Assembly (NCBI RefSeq): GCF_000018865.1
Contig: NC_010175.1
Location: 186,001-250,000, forward strand
Direction: 5' to 3'
From: Chloroflexus aurantiacus J-10-fl
GTDB lineage: Bacteria > Chloroflexota > Chloroflexia > Chloroflexales > Chloroflexaceae
Length of the DNA stretch: 64,000 nucleotides
The position numbers and the translations under genes are program-made. The number at the start of each line of letters is the position of its first letter. Within the stretch, counting starts at the first letter, position 1. Positions 36,013 to 45,268 of this stretch are shown piece by piece. Under the pieces are notes generated by a model. It searched no databases. It had not been told where the DNA came from and saw only the letters and a program-made list of their open reading frames with translations.

Positions 36013-37034
36013 AGTACCGCGCAGCCCTGCACCAGCCGAACGGGAGATGGTGGATCGCCGTGCTCCCCATACGGTTTCGGGCAACGTATGGGTGCGCTGC
36101 GGTGCCATCACTCTTGCCGATGCAGGCCACCATTAGCCGAGGACGTGTAGAGCGCATCGCCGTGCATCGGTGCCACGCCCTCGCTCCCATAGCCAGAACC
36201 TGAGTCACCCGCTGCGAGCGCAGATCGGTGATCTGCGCCGGGTTGCGGGCCGGGCCGGCGAATAGTGCCTGGTGTCGCCGGTCGCCGGTCAATCGTGCCG
36301 CCCTGCCCCAGCCGAACGGGAGATGGTTGATCGCCGTGCTCCCCATACCGTGCCAGGCAAGGTATGGGTGCGCTGCGGTGCCGTCACTCTTGCCGATGCA
36401 AGCCACCAATTAGCCGAGGACGGATAGAGCGCATCGCCATGCATCGGTGCCACGCCCTCGCTCCCACAACCAGAACCTGAGTCACCCGCTGCGAGCGCAG
36501 ATCGCTAATCTGCGCCGGATTTTGGGCCGGGCCGGCGAATACTGCCTGGTGTCGCCGGTCACCGGTCAATCGTGCCGCCCTGCCCCAGGTCGTACCGTTG
36601 CCCTGCACCAGCCGCGCCGTGCTCCCCATACGGTTTCGGGCAACGTATGGGTGCGCTGCGGTGCCATCACTCTTGCCGATGCAGGCCACCATTGGCCGAG
36701 GACGTGTAGAGCGCATCGCCGTGCATCGGTGCCACGCCCTCGCTCCCCCAGCCAGAACCTGAGTCACCCGCTGCGAGCGCAGATCGGTGATCTGCGCCGG
36801 GTTGCGGGCCGGGCCGGCGAATAGTGCCTGGTGTCGCCGGTCGCCGGTCAATCGTGCCGCCCTGCCCCAGCCGAACGGGAGATGGTTGATCGCCGTGCTC
36901 CCCATACCGTGCCAGGCAAGGTATGGGTGCGCTGCGGTGCCATTACTCTTGCCGATACAGGCCACCATTAGCCGAGGACGTGTAGAGCGCATCGCCGTGC
37001 ATCGGTGCCACGCCCTCGCTCCCATAGCCAGAAC
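36013..37034. repeat. 280-bp tandem array (about 3.7 units) between mct and smtB
   Basis: Units start with AACCTGAGTCACCCGCTGCG at about 36197, 36475 and 36758, and with a diverged form at 37031, giving a period of 272-281 bp; a partial unit precedes at 36013-36192. The unit edge matches the last 40 bases of smtB (31 of 40 identical by eye), in the same orientation, so the array seems to contain copied smtB tail. Within each unit lie TATGGGTGCGCTGCGGTGCC and GTGCATCGGTGCCACGCCC. No real gene is seen from 35890 to 37034; the open frames in it only repeat the unit. Confidence 0.85.
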
Positions 37035-38252
37035 CTATATCACCCGCTTTGAACGCAGATCGTTGATCTGCTCGTCGCACATGCCGAGAATCTCTTTCAA
37101 GACCTCTTCCGTATGCTCGCCGAGTTTCGGGCCGAGCGAGCGAATGCTGCCCGGTGTCTCCGAGAGCTTTGGCACCACATTCGGCATGATCAACGTCTCC
37201 CCCAGGTCTTCGGCATCAATCGCGACCAGATTCCGACGAGCGTGGACGTGGCGATCACCGAAGAAGTCGGCAATGTCGTTCAGCGGTGCCGCCGGGGTAG
37301 CCGTGGCGTAACAGCGCTCAAGCACTTCGGCGCGGGTCAGCGAGCTACACCAGTCACGCACAATCTCGTTCACATCACTGGCGTGCGCCAGCCGTACTTT
37401 CTGGTCGCCGTAGACACTCGACGACGCCAGTTCGGGGCGCCCCATCGCATTTGCCAGTCGGGCAAACAGCTTATCGGTCGCACACGAGATCGCCACCCAT
37501 TTCCCGTCTTTGGTCTGGAAGTGGCCGTGAGGACAGGCAAACTCGTTGTAGTGGGAACCGTGGCGTTCACGCACCTTGCGATACATCCCGTAGGCCGGCA
37601 CCAGCTCATCGCTACAGCGGAAGACCGATTCGTACAGAGCGGCATCAATGTACTGGCCGCGTCCGGTCTGTTCGCGGTGGCGCAGCGCCAGCAGCACGCC
37701 AATACAGCCGTAGAGACCGGTCATGTAATCGGCGAGTGTCGTTGACCCCGGCGTCACCGGTGTCCCTTTCGGCATACCGGCCAGATACGCGATGCCACCG
37801 ACGGCGTGCGCAATCCGGGCAAACCCCGGTCGATCACGGTACGGCCCGGTCTGCCCATAGCCGGTGACCCGCAACATAATCAGGCGCGGGTTGATCTTGC
37901 TCAACACATCCCAACCCAGCCCCCATTTTTCCAGCGTACCGGGGCGAAAATTTTCGCACAGCACATCGGAGTGGGCGATCAGCTCTTTGAAGACACGCGC
38001 CCCTTCGGGATGTTGCAGGTTGAGCGTAACCGAACGCTTGTTGCGCGACTCGCTCAGCCAGGTCAGCGTATCGCCGCGTGCGGTCGGCGTCCCGAAGCGG
38101 CGCAGCGCATCACCGCCGATAGGATGTTCTACTTTCAACACGTCAGCGCCGAATTCGCCCAACAGGGTCGCACAAAAAGGCGCAGCAATCACCGTCGCGG
38201 CATCGATAACGCGAATTCCGGCCAGCGGCAACGTTGTGGTCGTTCCATCCAT
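37035..38252 (-). CDS. smtB: Succinyl-CoA:(S)-malate CoA transferase, smaller subunit
   Basis: A 405-residue class III CoA transferase ([57 protein letters not shown]). With its partner it transfers CoA from succinyl-CoA to malate, feeding Mcl. By alignment DAALYESVF places glutamate where formyl-CoA transferase has Asp169. The ATG at 38252 has GAGGTGAAGG upstream and gives about 44 kDa; the published enzyme has 46 and 44 kDa subunits, and I assign A and B by size and order, which could be reversed. The stop TAG at 37035-37037 lies at the edge of the tandem array. Confidence 0.87.
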
Positions 38253-38514
38253 TGCCTTCACCTCGTAAGTGGTATTGTTACAGCATAACCCAGGTTGCCA
38301 TCTGTGCTGTGAGCAGGACACGGAAGCTGACCTTCAGGATGAACAGCACGACGTTGCGCATAACACCGTGTGACGTACCTGCATGATTTGGGTAGCATCC
38401 AGTTCCCATCGACGCACTACGTCACGCCTCAAGGCAGTAAGTCAGGTTATACCCGTTCCTCGGTGTCCTCCGTGTCTCTGTGGTGACCAAGGTAGCAACT
38501 TGTGATCGGGATGG

Positions 38515-39882
38515 CTAAATAATCTTGCGGCTGCGCAGACGCTTGATCTCTTCGGCAGAAATATCAAGCAGCTCGCGCAACACCTCATACGTGGCATTCC
38601 CCAGCGGTGGGCCGAGGTTGGTCACCCGTCCCGGTGTTTCTGACAGTCTGGGGATCACGTTCGGAACCACCACTTCGCCGATACCCTCGGCTTCGATACA
38701 GGCAAAGTTGCCGCGAGCCAGAAAATGTTCGTCGTTGAACATATCGGCGATGCTGTTGAGTGGGCCAACGGGAACTTCCTTCTCCAGACAACGCCGCATC
38801 ACCTCGTCGCGCGTCAACGAACCGACCCATTCAATCGTGATCTGGTTCACAATATCGCGTGCTGCCAGCCGTTTGCGTTGATCGCCGTACAGTTCCGGCG
38901 AAGCCAGTTCCGGGCGCTCCATTGCTTCGGCCAGCCGTTCAAACATCTTGTCGGTGGTACAGGCAATCGCAACCCACTTGCCGTCCTTCGAGCGGAAATG
39001 GCCATGCGGAACAGCAATAAAACTCCCGGCCCCTTCGCGTTCACGAATCTTGCCGAACAGACCGTAAGCCGGGGCAATCTCATCCAGAATCCGGAAGACC
39101 GCTTCGTAAATCCCGACATCGATCAACTGCCCGCGTCCGGTCTGCTCTTTGTGGCGCAGCGCGATCAAAATCCCAATCGCCCCGAACAGACTGGCGATAT
39201 AGTCGCCGAGCGGTGCCGTTCCCGGCAAGACTGGCGTTTCGCCGGGGAACCCGGCCAGATACGAGAGGCCGCTGAAAGCGTGGGCAATATGGGCAAACCC
39301 CGAACGCCGACGGTACGGCCCGGTCTGACCATAGCCCGACACCCGCAGCATAATCAGTCCGGGATTCGTCGCCTGCAAAACAGGCCAGCTCAAGCCCCAT
39401 TCTTCCATCGTACCGGGGCGAAAGTTTTCAATCAGAATGTCGGATTTGGCGACCAGCTTCAGAAAGAGCGCAACGCCCTCTTGCTGACGCAGATCAATCG
39501 TGACCGACTTACGGTTACGGGCCTCGCTCAGCCAGGCCAGTGTTGCATCGTGGCGCGCAGTTGCAGTGCCGAAACGACGCATCGGATCGCCACCCAGCGG
39601 GTGTTCGATCTTGAGCACCTCGGCACCGAATTCACCCAGGATGGAAGCAGCATACGGGCCGGCCAGAAAATTACCTACATCAATGACCCGAATGCCACTC
39701 AACGGCAACTGCTCCTGACCGGTGCCCGGTGTGCTCATCGGATCACTGGCCGGCGGCTTTGATTCTGCGTGTCCTGATGGTTCTTCTCCTGTGGGGGGCA
39801 TCTCGCTTGTCCCGGTGACCTGTCCTTCTGACACCTCCGTTGGCTGACCGGTTGATCTGGTCAGGCGTGACGCTTTTGCCAT
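38515..39882 (-). CDS. smtA: Succinyl-CoA:(S)-malate CoA transferase, larger subunit
   Basis: A 455-residue class III CoA transferase, paralogous to its neighbour ([57 protein letters not shown]). It too has glutamate in DVGIYEAVF at the usual catalytic aspartate. About 60 extra N-terminal residues, rich in Ser, Thr, Glu and Pro, precede the fold; a start at 39738 would give a 407-residue form. The ATG at 39882 has AGGAGAGGGAAGAGGA before it. The gap of 262 bp to smtB holds no gene. Probably first gene of smtA-smtB, possibly reading on to mct-mcl-mch. Confidence 0.86.
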   Translation of the reverse strand: MAKASRLTRSTGQPTEVSEGQVTGTSEMPPTGEEPSGHAESKPPASDPMSTPGTGQEQLPLSGIRVIDVGNFLAGPYAASILGEFGAEVLKIEHPLGGDPMRRFGTATARHDATLAWLSEARNRKSVTIDLRQQEGVALFLKLVAKSDILIENFRPGTMEEWGLSWPVLQATNPGLIMLRVSGYGQTGPYRRRSGFAHIAHAFSGLSYLAGFPGETPVLPGTAPLGDYIASLFGAIGILIALRHKEQTGRGQLIDVGIYEAVFRILDEIAPAYGLFGKIREREGAGSFIAVPHGHFRSKDGKWVAIACTTDKMFERLAEAMERPELASPELYGDQRKRLAARDIVNQITIEWVGSLTRDEVMRRCLEKEVPVGPLNSIADMFNDEHFLARGNFACIEAEGIGEVVVPNVIPRLSETPGRVTNLGPPLGNATYEVLRELLDISAEEIKRLRSRKII

Positions 39883-40110
39883 TCCTCTTCCCTCTCCTTG
39901 CCGTAAACAAAAAGAATACCCGCAGCCACCATTGGCTAAGCATGAGGCCACCATGGCCGCCCTGGCTCATCCAGAATATGGATCATGGAGTCGTGTATTC
40001 ATACCATAGCATAAAAGCGAAACGTGCGCAATTGTCAGTTTCTAAGAGTTAACTGTGAGTTAATGTAAGTAAATACTTGCACCTCCTGCACAATTTGCGA
40101 TGGTTATACG

Positions 40111-40130
40111 TGGGTTATGCATAGTATAAT
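40111..40130 (+). promoter_or_regulatory. Promoter of meh next to an element-end-like sequence
   Basis: A perfect TATAAT lies at 40125-40130, 56 bp before the meh ATG; no good -35 is seen at the normal distance. It directly abuts TGGGTTATGCATAG (40111-40124), which differs by one base from the right end of the inverted-repeat element. Two GAGTTAA direct repeats, 11 bp apart, lie at 40046-40063 between smtA and meh. Confidence 0.45.
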
Positions 40131-40186
40131 AGGCCTGTTCCACGTACCAAACGTATCAATATTGCAAACAAGGAGGTCAACCGACC

Positions 40187-41029
40187 ATGAGCAGCGCGGA
40201 TTGGATGGCCTGGATTGGGCGTACTGAGCAGGTGGAAGATGATATTTGTCTGGCCCAGGCGATTGCCGCAGCCGCAACGCTTGAGCCGCCGTCGGGAGCA
40301 CCAACTGCGGATAGTCCGCTCCCTCCGCTCTGGCACTGGTTTTACTTTCTGCCCCGTGCCCCACAGTCGCAGCTCAGCAGTGATGGTCATCCGCAGCGCG
40401 GCGGCTTTATCCCACCGATACCCTATCCACGCCGCATGTTTGCCGGTGCCCGCATCCGCTTTCATCACCCGCTGCGCATCGGCCAACCGGCGCGTCGTGA
40501 AGGTGTGATCCGCAACATCACTCAAAAAAGCGGTCGCAGCGGGCCGCTGGCATTTGTGACGGTCGGCTACCAGATATACCAACATGAGATGCTTTGTATC
40601 GAAGAAGAGCAAGACATCGTGTACCGTGAGCCGGGGGCACCGGTGCCGGCCCCCACACCGGTAGAGTTACCACCGGTACACGATGCAATCACCCGTACTG
40701 TTGTGCCCGATCCGCGTCTGCTCTTTCGCTTCTCAGCCCTCACCTTCAATGCGCATCGGATTCACTACGACCGGCCATACGCTCAGCACGAAGAGGGCTA
40801 TCCGGGCCTGGTCGTGCATGGCCCCCTGGTAGCAGTCCTGCTAATGGAACTGGCCCGTCACCATACATCCCGCCCGATTGTTGGCTTTTCGTTCCGCAGC
40901 CAGGCGCCACTCTTCGATCTGGCCCCCTTCCGCCTGCTGGCCCGCCCCAACGGCGACCGCATCGATCTGGAAGCACAGGGACCTGACGGGGCAACGGCGC
41001 TCAGCGCGACGGTTGAGTTGGGGGGATGA
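40187..41029 (+). CDS. meh: Mesaconyl-C4-CoA hydratase
   Basis: A 280-residue FAS1/MaoC-type hot-dog hydratase. The N-terminal half is diverged (DWMAWIGRTEQVEDD); the C-terminal half has FNAHRIHYDRPYA and EGYPGLVVHGPL, the active-site region of the HTD2/MaoC group. In the bicycle it hydrates mesaconyl-C4-CoA to (S)-citramalyl-CoA for the last Mcl cleavage. AGGAGGT is nine bases before the ATG. It is divergent from smtA, so its expression may be linked to the other bicycle genes through the shared 304-bp spacer. A heptanucleotide tract starts right behind its stop. Confidence 0.9.
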   Translation: MSSADWMAWIGRTEQVEDDICLAQAIAAAATLEPPSGAPTADSPLPPLWHWFYFLPRAPQSQLSSDGHPQRGGFIPPIPYPRRMFAGARIRFHHPLRIGQPARREGVIRNITQKSGRSGPLAFVTVGYQIYQHEMLCIEEEQDIVYREPGAPVPAPTPVELPPVHDAITRTVVPDPRLLFRFSALTFNAHRIHYDRPYAQHEEGYPGLVVHGPLVAVLLMELARHHTSRPIVGFSFRSQAPLFDLAPFRLLARPNGDRIDLEAQGPDGATALSATVELGG

Positions 41030-41038
41030 GGGAGGAGG

Positions 41039-41247
41039 GAGGAGGGAGGAGATAGGAGATAGGAGGTAGGAGATAGGAGGTAGGAGATAGGAGGTAGGAG
41101 GTAGGAGATAGGAGGTAGGAGATAGGAGGTAGGAGATAGGAGATAGGAGGTAGGAGGTAGGAGATAGGAGATAGGAGATAGGAGGTAGGAGGTAGGAGAT
41201 AGGAGATAGGAGGTAGGAGATAGGAGATAGGAGATAGGAGATAGGAG
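41039..41247. repeat. Heptanucleotide tract (GGAGATA/GGAGGTA)n, second locus
   Basis: About 30 heptamers in which GGAGATA and GGAGGTA alternate irregularly, beginning nine bases behind the meh stop after a GGAGGGA stretch. Same sequence family and same position relative to a stop codon as 31483-31617. Confidence 0.9.
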
Positions 41248-41290
41248 GGCTAACGACTATCTCCGGTCTAATGAGACGTAGGATTGATTG

Positions 41291-41706
41291 CTTTGCCCGC
41301 TCGGCATGCACGTGGCGCGTAGTTTGGCGGGCGGCAGCCATGCTGCCGCAGCAGCCGCGCTCACGACCCAACGTGTGGCACGCCGTTGACAACATCATCC
41401 AGTAATGATGAAACAGGTGCTACTTGCCTTGCCCGCTCGGCATGCACGTGGCGCGTAGTTTGGCGGGCGGCAGCCATGCTGCCGCAGCAGCCGCGCTCAC
41501 GACCCAACGTGTGGCACGCCGTTGACAACATCATCCAGTAATGGTGAAACAGGTGCTACTTGCTTTGCCCGCTCGTGATGCGCGTGGCGCGTAGTTTGGC
41601 GTGCGGCAACCACGCTACCGCACTGCAAGCACACGCTTGATTAATTGCCTTGCCCGCTCGGCATGCACGTGGCGCGTAGTTTGGAGTGCGGTAGCCATGC
41701 TGCCGC
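41291..41706. repeat. 136-bp tandem repeat containing the GGCAGCC hairpin core
   Basis: Two almost identical 136-bp units (41295 and 41431 marker GCCCGCTCGGCATGC), a diverged third from 41567 and a fourth from about 41653. Each carries TAGTTTGGCGGGCGGCAGCC followed by ATGCTGCCGC, that is the hairpin core at 41322-41349, 41458-41485, 41594-41621 and 41679-41706. Confidence 0.85.
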
Positions 41707-41848
41707 AGCAGCCGTGCTCACGACCCGGTGCGTGGTACGCCGTTGACCCGGCTGGTCACGCGGACGCCGGGTGTGCTCGTCACGACCATGGAATCGGTTG
41801 GCAATGAATGAGATACCTTCTCGTCGATGTTTTTGAAATAGGTTCTAG
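41640..41848 (-). repeat. Dispersed ~270-bp repeat, copy C (inverted)
   Basis: Read on the minus strand it begins CTAGAACCTATTTCAAAAAC and continues with GGTATCTCATTCATTGCC and GTGACGAGCACACC, closely matching copy B at 60560. Its far end merges into the 136-bp tandem repeat. Confidence 0.7.
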
Positions 41849-41930
41849 TCTGACCCCACATCGTTCTCAACAACGTGTATCGTTCAGAAGTGCTACTGGC
41901 GAGCACTGGTTGGTTGTCGGCGGTGCAGCG

Positions 41931-41958
41931 GTAGGGGCACGGCATGCCGTGCCCCTAC
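41931..41958. repeat. 28-bp perfect palindrome, GTAGGGGCACGGCA type
   Basis: GTAGGGGCACGGCA is followed by its exact reverse complement. Sister elements lie at 42056, 58553 and 58700. Confidence 0.9.
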
Positions 41959-42055
41959 TAGTGCTGGCGTCCAGCAGTGCCTCGTTCAGGTACAGTATCA
42001 AGGCAAGAGTTGGCTGGTGTGTCACATTATGCTGCCATCTTTGATATGATGACGA

Positions 42056-42083
42056 GTAGGGGCGACGTATGCGTCGCCCCTAC
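42056..42083. repeat. 28-bp palindrome, GTAGGGGCGACG type
   Basis: GTAGGGGCGACG, central TATG, CGTCGCCCCTAC: 12-bp perfect arms. A further diverged hairpin core lies at 42118-42145. From 42150 to 42786 I see no gene; 42480-42610 is markedly AT-rich compared with its surroundings, and TTGACA at 42744-42749 may belong to the promoter of the next gene. Confidence 0.85.
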
Positions 42084-42786
42084 TGATCGTGCAAGCAAGC
42101 ACAACCCCTTTCACAGAGTTTGGCGTGCGGCAGCGTGGCTGCCGCAGCAGCAATCACACGCTGAATTAGTTGCCTTGCCCGCTCGTGATGCACGTGGCGC
42201 GAAGTTTGGCGGGCAATCCTGAGTCCAGGGCAGACAAAATGTGCGGGCTAACACGCCTTACGCCGCATCACAATATCCTGGAATATCCCGCTGATTTCGC
42301 CTCCTCCGCAACGTGTTCAAGCGCAGACAGCATCGATGAGTAAATACCTGCGGAATATTGTGAACGTGGGCACCAGTTTGCGAAACCGATTATTGCCCTT
42401 TGCAATGCGCTATACGCCGCACCGTTGTGCTGATTGATAACAGATGGATCATGCGACAATTCCGGGTTGTTATATCTTAACAAATATTCTCTGAGGGAAT
42501 GATTATAATTCAAACATCGCAATTTGAGATATGAATAAACAGATAAAAACAATAGCAAGAAAATGTTTTTAATAAAACATTTTTTAGTACACAAAATTAC
42601 TTGATTTTGATGCCTTATACATCTTTCCTGGTTATTACGTTATCGGGGTGACATTTATCAGAACCATTTCTCGGCCTGCGCTGAGGGGGAGTGCGTTACC
42701 CATGTTCGTCCTGTTACCAATTCCCATCTTCAATCAATCGCATTTGACACATTTGGATATCAAAACCATCGTGAGGAGGGCTTTGC

Positions 42787-44322
42787 ATGGAACCGGAGAT
42801 GCAAGCGTTCGTCGATTCGTTGCGCCACAACCTGACTGCCGAGGATGTGGTCAACCTCGAAGCCTGCATGGATTGCAAGATGTGCGGCGAGGCATGTGCA
42901 TGGTATCTGGTGACCGGTGATGAGAAACTTCATCCCACGTATAAGACCGGTCTGATTCGCCAGATCTATCATCGCTATATGACGGTGGAGGGGCGCATTG
43001 GGGGTGCATTGGGGTTAGTGCCAACTCCCACAGTCGCCGATTTGCGGGAACATATGCAATACTTCTGGGCATGTACTGCCTGTGGACGTTGTACCCTGGC
43101 CTGTCCATCCGGGATTAGTATTCGCCGGATTGTTCGCCTGGCCCGCGCCGCATACGCCGATTCCGGTCTGAGCCTCGCCAATCCCACCATTCGGTCAATT
43201 ATCGAAAATACTGATCGACATCGACATAGTTTTGGGTTAACCATGCCCCAGGTCATCGGTCGCGTCGGCCTGTTTTTGCGTAGTGAGGATTTGGAGGTGC
43301 CGGTTGATGTGCCTGGGGCTGACATGCTCTTTGTGTGCCCGGCAGCCGGTAATACGAAAATTCCTGATTACGGCATTAAACTTATCAAAATTCTGAATGC
43401 GGCTGGTGTCAGCTACACTATTTCGCCTTATGTGATTGATACCGGCACTGAGATTGACCATATTGCTGTGCATCATAACCTTTCAAAGCAAATGTTAGAA
43501 GATTGGGAACAGGAAGCGGATCGGCTGGGCGTGAAGAACATTCTGCTCGTAGAGTGTGGCTGCGATACCCGCACCCTTTACGCCGAAGCCTCTGAAACCC
43601 TGGGCCGGCCTTTCCGCTATCCGATTGTTAGTGTTGATGCGCTGATGCTTGATTTGATCAAGCAGGGACGGCTACCGGTTGAAAAGACTCATCTGAAGGT
43701 GACGCTGCACGATCCCTGTTATGCGACCCGTCTTTCTGGCCTGGGCGATCTGTTCCGCGAATTACTGAATCTCGTCACCGACAATTTTATCGAGATGACA
43801 CCCAACCGCGAGCATAATTATTGCTGCAATGGTGGTGCCGGTGGGATGCGGTTACCGGAAAACACTGCGACTCGTCGCAAGATTTCGGTGCTGAAGGCCA
43901 ACCAGATTCGCGCCACCAATGCCACATACGTGACATCACCGTGCGTGGTGTGTACGCTGTCACTGGAAGATACCTGTCAGACCTACGGCCTGGCCCCGCA
44001 AGGCGAACGTATGGCACTGGTGTTGTTTGAGGTTGTGTATGCCGCAATGGAGCAGGCGCTTGCCAAACGCGGTGAACTGGATCGGATGCGCATTCCGGCC
44101 GAATTACAGAATCGTGATCACGAGTTTTTCGTTGCGCACAGTATTGAGGGTCGCCTGTCAATGTTGATGCAGCTTCCCGAATTTCCAGCCCTCCTTGATT
44201 GGCTTGAGCAGGATGATATTGTCAGACGATTCAGCAAGGATCATCCTCACGTGTACGACCTGTTACGGGCCTGGCGTGAAGTCGTGACCGCACCAAAACA
44301 ACGCTCAATTACCGCCGATTAG
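42787..44322 (+). CDS. HdrD/GlpC-like iron-sulfur protein (heterodisulfide-reductase-type)
   Basis: A 511-residue protein with two N-terminal 4Fe-4S sites, C27-x2-C30-x2-C33-x3-C37 and C96-x2-C99-x2-C102-x3-C106 (CTACGRCTLACPSG), then two CCG-type cysteine domains, seen as CGCDTRTLY/HDPCYATR and YCCNGGAGG/SPCVVC. This is the layout of HdrD, DsrK and GlpC, which take electrons to or from disulfides, sulfur carriers or glycerol phosphate. The next gene encodes a cytochrome-b-like partner, so the pair is probably a membrane-bound quinone-linked reductase. GAGGAGGG precedes the ATG. Substrate unknown. Confidence 0.85.
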   Translation: MEPEMQAFVDSLRHNLTAEDVVNLEACMDCKMCGEACAWYLVTGDEKLHPTYKTGLIRQIYHRYMTVEGRIGGALGLVPTPTVADLREHMQYFWACTACGRCTLACPSGISIRRIVRLARAAYADSGLSLANPTIRSIIENTDRHRHSFGLTMPQVIGRVGLFLRSEDLEVPVDVPGADMLFVCPAAGNTKIPDYGIKLIKILNAAGVSYTISPYVIDTGTEIDHIAVHHNLSKQMLEDWEQEADRLGVKNILLVECGCDTRTLYAEASETLGRPFRYPIVSVDALMLDLIKQGRLPVEKTHLKVTLHDPCYATRLSGLGDLFRELLNLVTDNFIEMTPNREHNYCCNGGAGGMRLPENTATRRKISVLKANQIRATNATYVTSPCVVCTLSLEDTCQTYGLAPQGERMALVLFEVVYAAMEQALAKRGELDRMRIPAELQNRDHEFFVAHSIEGRLSMLMQLPEFPALLDWLEQDDIVRRFSKDHPHVYDLLRAWREVVTAPKQRSITAD

Positions 44323-44353
44323 TATGTTCGCTATTCGTAAGTAGAGGTGTCCT

Positions 44354-45175
44354 ATGCTTATCACGTTACTGAATATTGTTGCACCAATTGCAATGACCAT
44401 TTTTGTAGTCGGTGTTGGCTTGCGCCTGGGCCGATTCGTTATGGCATTACTGACGAAGCGCCGTTTTCGGGGAATATCACCAACATTCGAGTCGCCACCG
44501 CCACGCCTGGGCTTTTGGCAGTCGTTGGCTGCGGTTCTGTTTGGGCCGTATCAGCACTTTTATCGTCGTGCCAATCCCGTTTGGGGTCGCGGCTACCTGG
44601 CTTATCACGTTGCGATTATCACCGAGGTGATCGGGTACTCGATTTCGGCACTCATCGTCTTCGGAAACATCTTGCTCGGTCGACCGATCCCGGATGTGGC
44701 GTTACACCTTGAGCACAGCTTCAACTATACGCCGGCCAATCTGCTGGCGATCATCTTCGGCAATGGAGAAGAGCTACAATCACGCTTTCTTTTCGGTGAT
44801 TTTGCTCCCTACTTTGTGGGTATTACCTGGGTGGCAGTCATTTTTGCCGTTATTGGTAATCTTCATCTGATGACGGTTTTACTCCGCAGATGGAGTGGCG
44901 CAGTGGTGAGTGATATTGATCCTCCCGCACATCGTATCCGTACTCCTGGACGGCGACCGTTTGATCGGGTCTTGATTCGGACAATTATCTTCTGCATTAT
45001 CTGGACAGAACTGCTGGCCCGGTTGCAACTCGTCCCCGGTATCGTGTATGTTCACAGCCTGCTCGGTCTGGCCTTGTTCACCCTGTTGCCCTTCACCTAC
45101 CTGTTCCACATGGTCTACAACTTTTTGGCGGTCTTCTACGCAACCCGACGGCGCATGGCGCGTACCATTGCGTAG
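44354..45175 (+). CDS. NarI/DsrM-like membrane cytochrome b subunit
   Basis: A 273-residue protein with about five or six membrane helices. Histidines in AYHVAII, GNLHLM, YVHSLLGLALF and YLFHMVYNF are spaced like the heme b ligands of nitrate reductase gamma and DsrM/HdrE subunits. GAGGTG stands before the ATG, 31 bp behind the Fe-S gene, so the two are co-transcribed and should form one complex that exchanges electrons with the quinone pool. Convergent with fdhD. Confidence 0.78.
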   Translation: MLITLLNIVAPIAMTIFVVGVGLRLGRFVMALLTKRRFRGISPTFESPPPRLGFWQSLAAVLFGPYQHFYRRANPVWGRGYLAYHVAIITEVIGYSISALIVFGNILLGRPIPDVALHLEHSFNYTPANLLAIIFGNGEELQSRFLFGDFAPYFVGITWVAVIFAVIGNLHLMTVLLRRWSGAVVSDIDPPAHRIRTPGRRPFDRVLIRTIIFCIIWTELLARLQLVPGIVYVHSLLGLALFTLLPFTYLFHMVYNFLAVFYATRRRMARTIA

Positions 45176-45268
45176 CTGATGTTTTCAACGGGCAACACCT
45201 GGCAGACGGGGGTGTTGCCCGCTACACACGAGGAAGCCTGGTGTTGTCTGCGCGGGCAAAAGCTGTTT

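Noticed and set aside
36002-37025. Minus-strand frames in the tandem array (ITDLRSQRVTQVL repeats)
   Set aside because: They exist only because the unit, partly copied from the smtB tail, is close to a multiple of three; no ribosome site or independent domain.
38445-38495. CCTCGGTGTCCTCCGTGTCTC stretch between smtB and smtA
   Set aside because: A GTGTCC-type low-complexity motif common between genes in many bacteria; no function can be argued here.
38725-39762. 345-codon plus-strand frame across smtA
   Set aside because: Antisense shadow of a known enzyme subunit.
40841-41398. Minus-strand frame with SYLLSPISYLL repeats
   Set aside because: Translation of the heptanucleotide tract; a 7-base repeat gives a 21-base periodic peptide without meaning.
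42268-42594. 108-codon minus-strand frame in the AT-rich spacer before the Hdr-like gene
   Set aside because: No ribosome site, no known domain and it runs from AT-rich into repeat sequence; kept only as a faint possibility.
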